Assembly (NCBI GenBank): GCA_021234155.1
Contig: JAJEKV010000002.1
Location: forward strand, 41,589,203 to 41,653,202
Source: Isoetes taiwanensis
Lineage: Eukaryota; Streptophyta; Lycopodiopsida; Isoetales; Isoetaceae
DNA length: 64,000 bases
Reading direction: 5' to 3'
Below, piece by piece: positions 1 through 12,146 of the stretch (the stretch's first letter is position 1; each line of letters opens with the position of its first letter). The translations under genes were made by a program, and so were the position numbers. Under the pieces are notes generated by a model. The model worked only from the letters and a program-made list of their open reading frames with translations, was not told where the DNA came from and made no database searches.

Positions 1-899
1 CTCGGATAGAGATTCAAAATTTATGAGTGCATTCTGGCAGGATTTGTTTACCACCATTCAGACGAAACTCTCCACGAGCACAACATATCATCCTCAGACG
101 GATAGTCAGACAAAGCGAACCAACCAAATCATAGAGGACATGCTAAGGAATTATGTTTGGAACAAACAGTCTAAGTGGGATGATTTCATCCACTTGGTGG
201 AGTTCGCCTACAACAGCACCAAGCAGGAGTCATCCCAGATGTCTCCTTTCATGATTAATTATGGGATCAGTGTCTCACCCCAGATACATGGCACAATCCA
301 GTGCCAAAAGTGGAAGTATGCAACAGCTAGTGGAGGAGGTAAGAGGATACCTTCTAGCAACGAGAAGTAGGCAGAAAAGCATAGCCGATAAGCACAGAAC
401 GGTAAGGAAATTCCAAGTTGAAGACAACGTATGGCTGAAGATCAAAGTCAAGCAAGCCAAGCTCCGCATCGGCAATTGCAAGAAGCTTGCTCCAAGATGG
501 GCTGGGCCATTCAGGATAACCAAAAGAGTAGGTAGCCAATCCTACAAGTTGGACCTGCCAGCAGATCTCAAAATCCATAGGGTCTTCCATGTAAGTCTCT
601 TGAAGAGGCACACTCCTAATCCAGAGGAAGTATTGGAGACAACAGAGTTACTGAAAATGACGGACGACCAACTTGAAATCGTCCCAGAGGTTCTTCTTGA
701 CATGGCCTATAAGAAGACAAGAAGATCCCAATTTCTCCAATACCTAGTGAAATGGACGCACTTATATGTGGAAGACGCTACGTGGGTACTACAATCAGAT
801 TTGGAGAAGCAGTACCCCCAATTCATGGAGCAATGCAAGGGTCGGCTCGTCACCGAAGTAGTTGACACCGAACCGATAGGCGAGTGGGAGGTAGATTAA
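1..899 (+). pseudogene. Integrase core C-terminal part plus chromodomain (gypsy-1 pol end)
   Basis: The frame opens at the second catalytic Asp of the DDE integrase (SDRDSKF, codons from base 3) and runs through the HPQTD block. The catalytic Glu expected in QTERTN is Lys here (AAG at 113-115; the gypsy-2 copy has GAG), so this integrase would be inactive. Between about 255 and 330 the reading frame shifts. The second frame (to 899) carries the GPFRI/HRVFHVSLLK integrase tail and a chromodomain (LVKWTHLYVEDATWV) that ends the polyprotein. A chromodomain places it among the chromoviruses. Frameshift plus lost catalytic residue make it a pseudogene. Confidence 0.9.
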
Positions 900-1552
900 A
901 AAGTCTACTTCCGTCCCACGGAAGTAGACAAACTTGAGAGATAAGAAGTCATTCAGGCATGCATTGATAGAAAAGCACCTCTAGTCAATGCCTACTACGG
1001 GAAGGACGCCATCCTTCACGCCAAAGGCAACTAAAGGTGTAGGCATGAGTGTTCATCTTAGGCATGATACTATCTCCACGGCCAAGATGGATGAAACATA
1101 ATCATCCTACGCCGGGAGATTAGCCTTGCATCCATATAAATTGTAATTAATGGGTCGTTCCCTAATAACCAACTTTAGAATAATCAAATGTATAACTGAC
1201 GTGGTGTTGGACCTCCTAGCGGCACGAAGGCCGCACTGCAAAGACTTGTAACACATGTTTTGTCGTAATGTGTTGCAAGGAGACGATATGGAACCTTAAT
1301 TAGAGAATTTTGGAACTATGTTAATGATAATGATGTAAACCATAAAATTTTGTGAATAATAGACGATAAAGTAAGAGGGCGAAAGAGCCTCTTATCATAG
1401 TATAATATTGAACAAGGATATGTTATTAAAAGTTAAAATATTATCTTGAAGTAATTATGTTGTAAAACTATAAATGTATTGCAGGGTATGCAGGTTTCCA
1501 AGGTGGGGAGACGCGTGATGCTGAGGACAACATCAACTCAAGGTGGGGAGAT

Positions 1553-3087
1553 TGTGACATTCCAGCATAACATACGAGCCGAATACGTATATTATATTGC
1601 CACGTCACAAGTACATGTCACCACGACAAGTACTTGAGAGCCGTAAAGAGTTGCACCTAGGGGGCAACCTCGTATGTTGCACATGTATATTAAACATATG
1701 CAATTAAAACCCCTTTGCCAAGTGGCAATACCCCATTTGGTCCCTTCTAACCTAACCCTAAAAGTTCATATATAAGGAACCAAAGGGGAAACCCTAAACC
1801 TTTCCCCTTTTGCATTTTGGCTTCCCTGAGCCATTCCAGCCAAGGCAAGGTGCCATTCCACATTGTGGGGCGCCTCTGAGCCGCTTTTGCACATTAGATT
1901 CATCAGGAGCAGCAATCTTCAGCAAGAACGAAGGCATGGACGCGATTCGGGAAGCTGGAGCAAGCCAAGGATCAGGTAACCTGCGATTCTGTTGTGCAAA
2001 GCCGACTCTTAGCCCGATAATGAGCTAGGATAGTATGTTAGATCAGTCCTATCAGCCTTGTAGATCCTAAGATCACCAGCCGTAACTAAAGAACCTAACC
2101 ATATATGTTTAGGTAAGACATATTAGATCTTATTCAGTATTTCAGTCTTGATGATGATGATGTTCCATTCTATGCTCTCCTGTGTATGTGGGAAGGGGGG
2201 TAGAGATCCTGAAACCTTCAGTAGTAGATGATCCTAGATAACCTCATTAATTCCCAATTAATGCGGCCCGTGTACAAGAGCACGCCTGGAGCGGCGAGGC
2301 TAGACCAGTGGAATAAGGGGGACTTGTCCCATCATTGATTGATCCCTCTGGTGTGCAAAGCCTACCGGGGATCTAAGCGGGCTAGGCTTAATGGTTTGCC
2401 ACTGCGTGTGGGCAAGGCATGAGCTCGACACCTCTGGGGTGATGCGTCACTTTCAATGAGGTTCAAGTCGAATACGCGGGCAGTGGCCCTCTAGCCGCAT
2501 GTGATGGGCATGCATGGCTCTGGAGAGGAGGAGACTCTCCTCCTGCCTCATCAAGACTGGGGAGATGCAATCCAGCAGTAGCCCCTTTGGCTACGCACCT
2601 GGCAGGCTATGGTCCAGTCCCAAGACTCTTCAACCTACTCTGCAAAGTGTGCATGGGAGGGGCGGATGGTGTGAACTACCCAACAGCCATGTTTCTATGC
2701 CAGCCCAATCCATTCTTATGAATTCGGTCTGCAATGACTTCTGGAGGCCCAAGCCGTCAATCCATACCTTGGAGTCCGAGCCATTGGGTAGGATCCCCCA
2801 TGTGATGATGATGTTATTGATGTGCTATTACATGTATGTTATGGTATAGTCACCCTTCGAGGTGACTTTGTTGATATATTGATGTCATGTGCTTATGTTT
2901 ACTCACGCTTCCGCAGCTAGGACGGTCCCGAGGGAAGACGGGGCAAATGACCCATCCATTCATCCTCATCGATCCATTGTCAAGGATTGGTGTCAGGTGG
3001 ATGGCCCCTGTCAATTTGGCTGCCAGGGGGATGAACTCCGCCTTCTGGTACGATGGGAGCATCGTAGAGGAAGTAGGGGACGTTACA
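1553..3087 (+). repeat. 3' LTR of gypsy-1 (1535 bp)
   Basis: The LTR starts with TGTGAC directly after a purine-rich tract (AAGGTGGGGAGAT) and ends with GTTACA, one mismatch from the perfect inverse GTCACA seen in gypsy-2. Blocks inside, such as the GGGGGTAGAGA stretch near 2200 and the GCAAAGTGTGCA stretch near 2640, recur in both gypsy-2 LTRs, so the elements are relatives. Small ORFs inside have no recognisable product. Confidence 0.8.
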
Positions 3088-3453
3088 TAAGACAACCCTT
3101 AAAGTGTCTAGCCTGACAACATGGGCAAATACATCATTATAATCAAATCCTTCCTGTTGTGTATACCCTTTGGCTACTAGCCTAGCTTTATACCTTGATA
3201 TTGTCCCATCAACCTTGTATTTTGTTCGAAATATCCATTTTGCTCCAATGGTATTTTTACCACATGGTTTTGGTACTAACTCCCAAGTCTCTTGTTTATG
3301 AAGCATGTCTATTTCTTCCTGCATAGCTTTCAACCAATGCTTATGTTTAGCTGCTTGCTGATAATTAATAGGCTCCTTGTCATGAAGAATTTTAGCCATT
3401 AATGCATAGTTACAATAAGCAGATTTTGTAGAATAGTTTACTGTAGGAAGCAA
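3088..3453 (-). pseudogene. Copia reverse transcriptase, N-terminal part
   Basis: Reverse-strand translation shows the copia RT opening. There is the EEI..L.....WELVPKP block, then GAKWIFRTKYKVDG, then KARLVAKGYTQQEGFDY and VVRLDTLRVVL. The usual FAPV is FAHV. The sequence stops at the edge of the gypsy-1 LTR, before any catalytic Asp, so this fragment cannot be functional. Confidence in the family is high. Confidence 0.9.
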
Positions 3454-3594
3454 AAGCTAGGCGTATTGATCTCCTGGGAGAATGAACCATTTGAGCATTG
3501 TTGTCAAGAACAGCTTGCTCAACCTATATATCAGAAGATTCAACAGAGGTAGAAGACAAAATTGGCACAGATGGGACTGAGAGTTTTGGTTGTT

Positions 3595-4577
3595 CTAATA
3601 TAACATCAAGTGGAATAGAGATAGAAGATACTTAAGGTGAATCTTTGGAGACAAAAATGATATACGTTGTTGTGTTTCTATATATATACCATCTAGTAAA
3701 AGATTGCAAACTATTCGCTCATAATCCACTTGATTTGGCTGATAAAATTCTTGTGAATAAACTCCTTCTATAAAGTGAACACTCCTTGAAATAAACACTT
3801 CCTTTTGAACTGGATCATAATACCTCCAAGCTTTCATGTTAGTTGCATATCCAATGAAGATTACCTTGATGGCCCTATCAGAGAGTTTACCATTCTTTTG
3901 TGAAATCTCCCTAGGATATGAAGCATAGGCAGACATCCAAAAACTTTCAAATGAGATATATCTGGTTTAAGTTTGTACAACTTTTCAAAAGGTATCATAT
4001 CTTTCAATGGCTTGGTTGGTGCTCTATTTGAAATATACGCTGCAGTTAGAACTGCCTCAGCCCAAAAAATTTGAGGTAACTCCTTATATTTGAGCATACT
4101 TCGAGTGAGATCCAATAATGATCGATTCTTACGCTCTGTTACCCCATTTTGAGAATGGGCCTAGGGCACAATTAACTCCTGATGTACGACAAATACTCCT
4201 TTGCATTATCATTTCCCAAGGCTTTAATAGTTGTAGAGAACTCATTTTCAACCATGGAGTTGAAGTGTTTATACATAGCAAATGCTTGAGACTTTAACTT
4301 GACAAGATATACCCATGTATACCCACCAAAATCATCTACAAAGAGAATAAAATACATGTTTCCAGCAAGACAAGCAGTAGGCAGATAGCATATATATCAG
4401 AATGAGCCAGCTGGAGTGGTGAAGTAGCATGAAAGTTTGCTTGAGATGGATATGGAAGTTGAACTTGTTTGCCAAGCCTACATGCATGATAATGCAATTC
4501 ATGATACTTAAGATTAGGTAACTCTTTCACCATATTGAGCTTCGAGGCATGTGCTAAAACTAAAGTAGCTACATGTC
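3595..4577 (-). pseudogene. Copia GAG-pre-integrase and integrase (frameshifted)
   Basis: Four overlapping reverse-strand frames together read as a copia integrase: HASKLN...ELPNLKYHELHYHACRLGKQ (pre-integrase, zinc-binding type), FILFVDDFGGYTWVYLVKLKS, FWAEAVLTAAYISNRAPTK, and FIGYATNMKAWRYYDP. The expected order is kept, but three or more frame changes separate the pieces. The right edge abuts the CATAC duplication of gypsy-2; the pre-integrase domain continues on the far side of gypsy-2 at 19118. Confidence 0.88.
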
Positions 4578-4582
4578 CATAC
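4578..4582 (+). repeat. Target-site duplication CATAC, left copy (gypsy-2)
   Basis: CATAC directly precedes the 5' LTR. The identical five bases follow the 3' LTR at 19118-19122. Five bases is the usual Ty3/gypsy length. Confidence 0.9.
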
Positions 4583-7522
4583 TGTGACGTTCCACGTATT
4601 TATACGGTATACGTAACGTATTTATATGGTAATTATACGATACACCTATAAATGTACTGACACGTCACCCGATAAAGGTACGCCATCATGGGGTATTGTA
4701 ACATAGGGGGTTGACCTAGAAGGGATTAAATTAGATATGCTAATTTAATCATTAAGGATAATAACCTATAATCTAGGGATTAATATTAAATGGGTTAATT
4801 AGACCAATAAGGTGTAAAAAATGTGAAAAGAGTATAGTATTACATAAGATTGTGAATGGTTATGGAGGTGTATTTGTATATATTTTAGTATGATGCTGAT
4901 GGTGGATGGGCTGGTTTGACCCAAAATCTGTCTTCATCAAAATCGCTATTTTAGATGTTAGAAGAACGTGACATGGACATGCTAAAAAAAAGGATAACGT
5001 GGCATCTTGCTATTTAGGGAAGATATATTCTATTTCTGGTATTCTGATCTAGGGTGAGCGTAGAGCAAGGAACAGGGGCGGCAAGGAACAGGGGCGGCAG
5101 GGGCGGCATGATGCTGGGGCTTTGCTGGGGCGGCATGATGCTGGGGCTTTTTGTAACAGAGACGAAGCCAATGGAGGGAATTTCTTTGAAGCCAATGAAG
5201 CCTTCTTTGTATTTCTCTGTGCAGAGCTGAGGCCAATGAAGCCTTCTTTGTATTTCTCTGTACGAAATTCGAGCATTCTAAGCAATCTTTCCAGTTTTTT
5301 GTTTCTTTTCTGATTTGATTTTTTAACATTTGAAGCTCAGTGCCGACTTGCTTTGATTCGATCCTTGTCTTTGGGCGAACAGAATTTTTCAAATGAGATT
5401 GGGCGCAAGTTTTTGTTTGTTCTTGTTAAATTTACAGATGGCATGATAATCTTTGGATTCATGGCAGTCTTTGGAGAGTGCTGGTAGCCATGACAAGTAA
5501 GACGCGTGGGCTTACTTGAATATCACAGTCTGTTACGCAACTGCAACCACGTCGCTGTTGCTTATTTGCTGGTTATGCTCACATGGGTTTGGGTTTCGGT
5601 GATGCTTGGTTGCAGCTGCAATGCCGCTTCAAAAAATCCTAAACGCAGCAGCCATTTGAAGCCTACTGTGATGAGCTTGCATTAGACTAGTTTTCCATGA
5701 ACATCTTTGCTTGCAGCAGGTTTGGGCCACGCCCAAGCGAAATATATGTAGAACTTCAGTTTTCCATATTGGTTTGAAGGAAAATGGTGCTGCCTATTAT
5801 GGCAAGAGGTTCAAATCCTCTTAGGATGCAATCCGTGAAGTTAGTTCTATTATTAGTGAATGGTAATATGAGCATGTCTGTGTTGTGTTGACTTGTATGC
5901 TGACTTCGTGCAATGGTTTAGGAATCATATGGTGACGTGGAAAAGGGTGTTTGACCCCATCACAAATTGTGTAGACGGTGGAGAATGTGGCATAGGGAAT
6001 ATTAATTGGAATATTATGCAAATCAATGGCCATAATTTCACGATAATAGAAAACAAGCGATAATAAATGCTTTGGGAAGGCGCCACCTGGCCTAATTCGA
6101 TTGGCCAGCATGGGGATTTCCAAATTGGGCTGTCAACCTGATCCCTATTGCTAATTGACTCCCAAAATTCGTCCAAGAAGGAGCAGGAGCTGAGCGCCTA
6201 CCCCTGTCACGCTGAGCGCCACCAGACCAAGTACTTTTTACCTGTGTAGCTGAAGTTGAACACCAAGATCAAGAAGATGGAGATCCCCAACGACAATGGG
6301 TCGAGCCGAAACACAGGTGGGTGGCTAGTGTAGTTGTGAATTCTAGGATAAGCGCCCCTGTTGGGCACCTGTTTGGGTTGTTGGTCTATTCTCTCTTTGT
6401 GTTTACTCGTAGGAACTAACCCTTGATTGTAAAGGTAGGTTCTCTCTATATATTTCGATTCGGGTTCTCGCTTGTAATGGATGGATTGGTGGTTGTTAGC
6501 CTAGTGTTACTCTCGAAAATGGGGAATTAAGGGGGTAGAGACCTCTGAGGCTATTTATTGTAGTATGCTCCTAGATAGAGCCCTCAGATATCCCAAGAAT
6601 ATGCGGCACATGCACAAGAGCCCACCGGGTCATAGATGCTATGGTAATCGGCTTAGCACCGGACAAGGAACACAAGTGGTGAAGTGGAGGTGGGGTCTTG
6701 CACGAACATAAAAGGCTCCCCGGACTCCTATAGCGAAGCTAGACCCGATAGCCGTCACGTAGGGGGCGGGTATGGGTCCGACACTCCCCCCAGGTGGGAA
6801 GGTGTGACCCGTATGGGGCACCTTGCACTTTGAGTAGATTTAGGGTGAGTAAGTCGGCACGGATCGCGGGGGTGTGATCGCGCACATATTCTCTAGCTCG
6901 CCCATGGAGCCACTTGTGATTACGGAAGGGGACGCTTCCCCGACCTGCCTCATCGGACCGGGGCTTCATGAACCCCGAGTAGGCTCGGCGAGGGGTGATG
7001 CCTCGAGCTGCGTCTCCTGGAAGGCTATAGCGGCGCCATAGCGTGAATTGACCCATCCGCAAAGTGTGCAACGTGAGGGGCGGATGGAGTGGACAACCCT
7101 AGCCAATGTTCTATGCCAGCCAACGCCATGTCAAGATTCTGTCTGCTGATCTCTTGAGGCCTAGCCGTCAGTCGATCCTCACTGGAGTCTGAACCGGGGT
7201 AGAACCATGGGTTTGGGGTGTTTTCTTAGGTTTAGATGCATATTCTTTGCCGTTGGTATTTGGATGGATATGCCACCCTTCGTGGTGGTTATTTATATGT
7301 GATTTATGCTGTGTGCTAACCCTTGTATTCACGCTTCCGCGACGTAGGAGCCCCATTGAAGGCGTGGGCCGAATGACCCCTTCGTGTCCTTCTTTCGGGC
7401 ATCGTATTATAGATGGCCCGAAATAGACGGAGGGCCCTGCTCATGGCGAGTTGGTCGCCATGGGAGGGGAAAGTCCCCGTATGTATACGTCCGAGGGTCG
7501 TATATGTTCAGGGAGCGTCACA
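4583..7522 (+). repeat. 5' LTR of gypsy-2 (2940 bp)
   Basis: It begins TGTGACGTTCCACG and ends AGCGTCACA, just before the primer binding site. Compared with the 3' LTR it holds an extra block from about 4828 to 6063, bounded on both sides by AATAA. The extra block contains short tandem repeats: GGAACAGGGGCGGC units at 5069-5110, a doubled GGCGGCATGATGCTGGGGC at 5101-5149, and a doubled CCAATGAAGCCTTCTTTGTA at 5169-5255. Outside that block the LTRs are closely similar. Confidence 0.9.
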
Positions 7523-7523
7523 G

Positions 7524-7541
7524 TGGTATCAGAGCATGGTT
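7524..7541 (+). other. Primer binding site, initiator Met tRNA (gypsy-2)
   Basis: TGGTATCAGAGCATGGTT starts two bases after the LTR end. It has the form of the complement of the 3' end of plant initiator methionine tRNA, the common primer of plant gypsy elements. Confidence 0.9.
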
Positions 7542-10500
7542 CTGGGAAGCCAAACTATTGCACTGGCCACATACTAACTCGATAGATCGTTAGCTAGAGA
7601 GTGAGGATTTTGGAGTAGTATGAGTTTTTGGGTGGTGTAATGGATGCCGTCATGCTTGCTTTAACGTGGTCTAATTGTAATTAAGAGGGGTGTACCCGGT
7701 ACCCAACCCTAACCCTAAGTGGCGCGGTGGGGGTACCCTGTGTCCGTGCGCCTGTGAGAAACCTCCTGGGGTAGGGGTGCCCGCCACCTCGTAAAAAAAA
7801 ACCCTAACCCTAAGTGGCGGGCAGGGGGTACCCGGACGCCGCTGGCGCCCGTGGCGACGTCGAGGTAGGGGGTGCCCGCCACCTCGAAAAACGCGCTCCG
7901 CCACTTTTTCATAAAAAGTTTTTTTAGGGTTAAAATTTTAAAAGTTAGTCAAAGGTAACTTTTCTTTCACTTTTTTTTGACGCCTAGCGCTTCCTTGAGC
8001 TCCGCCTAGCCGCCATAGCCGCCGGAATTGGAAGCTTCTCTCCGCCATAGCCAGACCTCGTCCCTCACCTTTCTCTCTCAAGCGCCTGCCCAGCGCCCAC
8101 CTAGTTCCTGCCTTTCAAGGATGGAGGAAGCCAAGCAAGTCTACTCGCGTAAGCCTCGCTACTCCAAGTCCCCTATAGAGTCTCTGATGGCTCAACTGCT
8201 GCCACGCCCAAACCCTCGCCGAGGAGGAGGCCAAAAACAGAGGAGGAGCTACTTTGGAGTACTTTGTCAAACGCTTCTATGAAGGAGTTAGGATACCTTT
8301 TTCCTCTTTTTTGCTATAACGAGTTAGGTACAAGCTTAATGCCATCCAAGAAACGCATAATCGTAGTTGAGCAGAAGATGGCGCCCAAAAGTATACACCT
8401 GCTTCTCACCTAAGGGGACGAGCAATCTGAAGGCGGAGGCCATACAAACACACTCCCAAAACATTTTGCAAATGGCACAAGCGCAGACTGCAGCGTGGCT
8501 TGCATCGATGACCCGGGCCTGATACCGCTATCTAGGAAACGGGATGTGCCTTTTTGATGGGGATCCTACACTCTCCCAGCTTTTTCATATGAGGAGGAAA
8601 CTAATCGCATTATCCGAAGCCGGAACACCCGAATTCTTCACAGATCAATTCCAGCGCGCTGTCGAGCTGGATATGCAGGCCAACCCTCCACGCTATTTTC
8701 TGGAACTTAACGTAAGAACGAGATTCTGGATAGCCGTGGAAAAGCGAAAGCGAGGAGCAAAAGTGACTCTCCTAGCACAAGCAATGTAAGGCAACACAGC
8801 TTGATTTGAGGAGGCTGCTAAGCTTCGAGAGGATACTATCCATCAGCAGCAGGTAGAACAAGAGCAAAATTTGAAGAGAATGCAGGACGGAGCAGAGCAG
8901 AGAGCAAGAGAGGTAACCGAAGCCGTGAAGGAGCGGCTGAGGAAGGAAGAGGAAGAAAGGCATCGGCAAGAGCAACCACCGCAAGTCCGTTTCCTCGGGC
9001 AAGACAAAAGAAGACACCCCAAAGATCCGGTGCTCAAGATAAGGATCAGCTTAGGGCTCGAGGAGGAATCGCTAAGGTCAGCGAGGGGATAACCGCGGGA
9101 CAACATCATCCGTAAGCCCCAAGATCCCGAACAAATAGGAAGACTCTACCCGAGCTGCACCCCAACCTAGGAGGAGGCATCGTTACAAGCCCGGTACCGC
9201 GGCACCGAGAGATAAGGAAGTACCGTAAATCCACCGAAGTTTCTCATATTTAAAACTTCCTTTCCAATACGTCCGGTCAGAGATTGCCCAAGAATTTAAG
9301 ACGGACCTTCGCTTTCAAACTCATGCCATTCTAGCACTTCCGGAGGCGTAGGGAGGCTTACTTGGTGGCCCTCTTTGGCGATGCAAACCTATGTGCCATC
9401 CATGCCAAGCGGTAACCATCATGACAAAAGACCTACGCTTAGCACGCCAGGATCCGGGGGGAACGGTCATAATTATGTACATCACAATTTTGTATCTATG
9501 TAAATCGGTATATATATTAATACAAAACTGTTTTGACTTCTTATTTTGAATTGTGAATTTTCCTACAATTAAAAAAAAAAAAAAAAAATAATAATAACTG
9601 GAAAAAAAAAGAGATGATGAGTCAAGCCTCGAGCCGCGTGCCCCCGGAAGTTAAATACTCAGATTCATTTTTAGGGTTTCATCATTTCTTACTCCCCGTT
9701 TCCTTCTTCCTCCCATCTTCCGCCTGCATGATGGACTACTGTTGGCCGACTAGCATGGTATATGGGAGGCGAAGCAATGGGACCCCTGGGTTCCTTACCC
9801 TCTCTTTGGATTGTATGTTGCGAGTTCATCGACCTCATCGACAATATCGCAGCCACCCCACTATGCGACCTTTGTAGAGTTCTATGATGAGGAAATATTG
9901 CCCGAGGTGGAATTCTTTGGGGAACCGCCCCAACCTTATCTTCCACAGAGATATTGTGGAGCATATGTTGGGAGATGATCGCCACGCTTATGACATCCTC
10001 AAGGGCATCATCGACGCGTGCTAAGCACGCTCCCATTATCGATTGTGGCTCTAATGGGCTATACTTTGAAGCCCGGTTTGCCCTTTGCTCTTATTATGGA
10101 CAGGTATGTAGATGGTAATGCGACACCGCTTTAGAGCAAGCTAAAGCCCCACTTCCTCCGGATCCGTGAGGAGGACGGCGGATAAACTTTTGCTGATTTT
10201 GTATGCGATGGAAGGAGTTAGCTAAAGAGAGGCCTTTACCTCGTAGTAAGGGCCAAGCACTTGTGGGATTGAGTTAAACTTGCTACCATCAAGGTTGGGG
10301 ATCAAGATTACTTGCTGGCGGCGACATTCAATGGGCGACAAAGATATCGCCAATAAGGGTAAGCGAGGACCGCTCACCTTCTCTATGAGCTGGCCGAATA
10401 TTGTCGTGGTCGAAGATGATTTCATTGATTACTCTCGCCCCAATTATGCGCCGTAGAGATACATCGCTTGCTCAATTATCAACCTCTTGATGTTGAGCCT

Positions 10501-12140
10501 ATCGGACACTCTTGTCCTTGCGCCCGTTAATGATTCGGGTACCCCATCTTCGGTTCTGAATCGCCTTTCCGTGCTCTGAGGGCCACATGTGCCCAACATC
10601 AACGACGCGTCGTCAAGCCGAAGGACGACCCAACCATGGAGGATTTATGTGATGAGAACCAAGATGCTCGGGGAGGAAAAGACTTTTGCCATGGAGGAGG
10701 AACTACCTCGAAATTTGAGTCCGAGTTGGCCTCTTCAACCCATCCAATGGTTCGGGGCACGAAATGCCATATTACCGGTTTTTCTTGTCGGCTTTTACAA
10801 GCGCATGTTCTCTTCTTTGCTAAGGCAATTGCCCTGGCGGGCGGTATGGGCATTAAGGGCACTTTCCACCACAAATGCCCACAAGAAGTTAGCTCTAACC
10901 TTGGAGCGGATCATCCTAGTGAACCGTGATCTTGCCATTGCGGTGTTTGACCATGAGATTGGTTCTTGGATGAACATGAGTCTGCTGGTTCTTGGCGCCA
11001 TTGGCTACAAATGTTCCTCCGTAAATAGCTTCATCAGTTTTGCCTCATCGGTAATCCTAGCGTGTTACTCCTACTGAAGATCGACCCGAGCCCCAGTTTG
11101 ATACTCAAGCACAAGATGTTGACGGATCGACCTCTTAGTTTTTAGGTTTCATTGGGTCATCGTATGAAAACACTAAAATCTATGTACTGTTTCAATTTTA
11201 TATATATTCAGGATATCTTCTTATGTTCTTGCACTGTTGAAAACCATTGAATTGTTTTCTCCTTTCAATGATTAATTATCTTCCTTTAAGTTGGAGTGGA
11301 AGGAAATTGTTCAATGTATACATAATTATTCCCCGCCGCCTTGCGGAAGAAACACTTGAGGAATACCGGGGGCACAGATCACCGACCGATAAGAATGGAT
11401 GAACAGGGGACCTCTGAGAACAGACTATGGGGAACGATACAACGAGTATCCCGAGCGGAAGTTGACGATGACATAGCGGAGCTTAGGGTGCCGGAACAAC
11501 CTTATGATCCTGACAAGGGGATGGAAATAGTTACTCTCCTTCGAGAACGTGCTTACGATGATCTGAAATGGACTCTTTCCCGTACTTGGGATTATTGGAA
11601 TATGACCCCACATCAAGCTTTTGATGATGCTAATGATCATCTCTGGCAAATCTTCTACGCACTGCGAAGGCTCTTCAACCTTCTGATTATTAGCCCCACT
11701 TGGGATTATCAACCCGTTATTATCCAGGCTTGGGCACGTTACAAGCTCGCCGAGTAAATCGCGTGAGAGTGTCGCGCTATCTTGCCATGTATCCCTACGC
11801 AAACCCTTAAGCCGTAATTTCCAGTTTTGTGTGTTCCTATGCTTCACTATGGCTAGGAAATGGCCTGTATCAGGCCTCTCTATGTATTATATAACTATAA
11901 GTTTATAACTGTGTTCCGTATGAACTTCTTTGATGTAACCGTCATTTCGATTGTAATTGGAAGCTTCCGTCCTTTTTCGTGTTCACTTTGTGTTTCTCGA
12001 TACTACTCAAAATGACTTTGTTATAACACTTACTGTTATCGTACTCTTTCTTATATCATCGTATGTTTAATATAGGCGGTGCACTAATGCCGCTGGCGAT
12101 ACCCTCAAACGCCCCGGTCGGTTAACACCAAACAAGAATT
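7542..12140 (+). other. Pre-gag region of gypsy-2 with unassigned, partly coding-like sequence
   Basis: 4.6 kb lie between primer site and gag. At 7707-7735 and 7801-7829 a repeat unit with AACCCTAACCCTAAG recurs about 94 bp apart. Coding-like stretches follow on the plus strand. One at 8544-8789 ends its open frame at 8789, and another at 8871-9092 is rich in Glu, Arg and Gln and coiled-coil-like. A third, near 9850-10020, reads through FVEFYDEEILPEVEFFGE, and a fourth is at 11341-11757. An A-run sits at 9569-9590. I recognise no domain in any of them. They may be remains of an additional ORF or of a further element inserted before gag. No function is proposed. Confidence 0.5.
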
Positions 12141-12146
12141 GATGCT

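Larger units (their letters stand above)
1..3087 (+). mobile_element. gypsy-1: 3' part of a Ty3/gypsy chromovirus
   Basis: The window opens inside the integrase of an LTR retrotransposon. It continues through a C-terminal chromodomain (to 899), about 650 bp of non-coding 3' sequence, a polypurine tract next to the LTR (1540-1552) and a 3' LTR. The element ends at 3087, where copia coding sequence of the opposite strand begins, so gypsy-1 was inserted into that copia element. The 5' part lies left of the window, so the target duplication (it would be 3088-3092) cannot be checked. Protein and LTR sequence show it belongs to the same family as gypsy-2 at 4583-19117. Confidence 0.9.

Noticed and set aside
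5030-5392. Reverse-strand Ala/Pro/His-rich ORFs in the gypsy-2 5' LTR
   Set aside because: They are translations of short tandem repeats and are absent from the 3' LTR.
7671-7912. Pro/Arg-rich reverse ORFs near 7700-7900
   Set aside because: GC-rich repeat sequence read in several frames; no domain.
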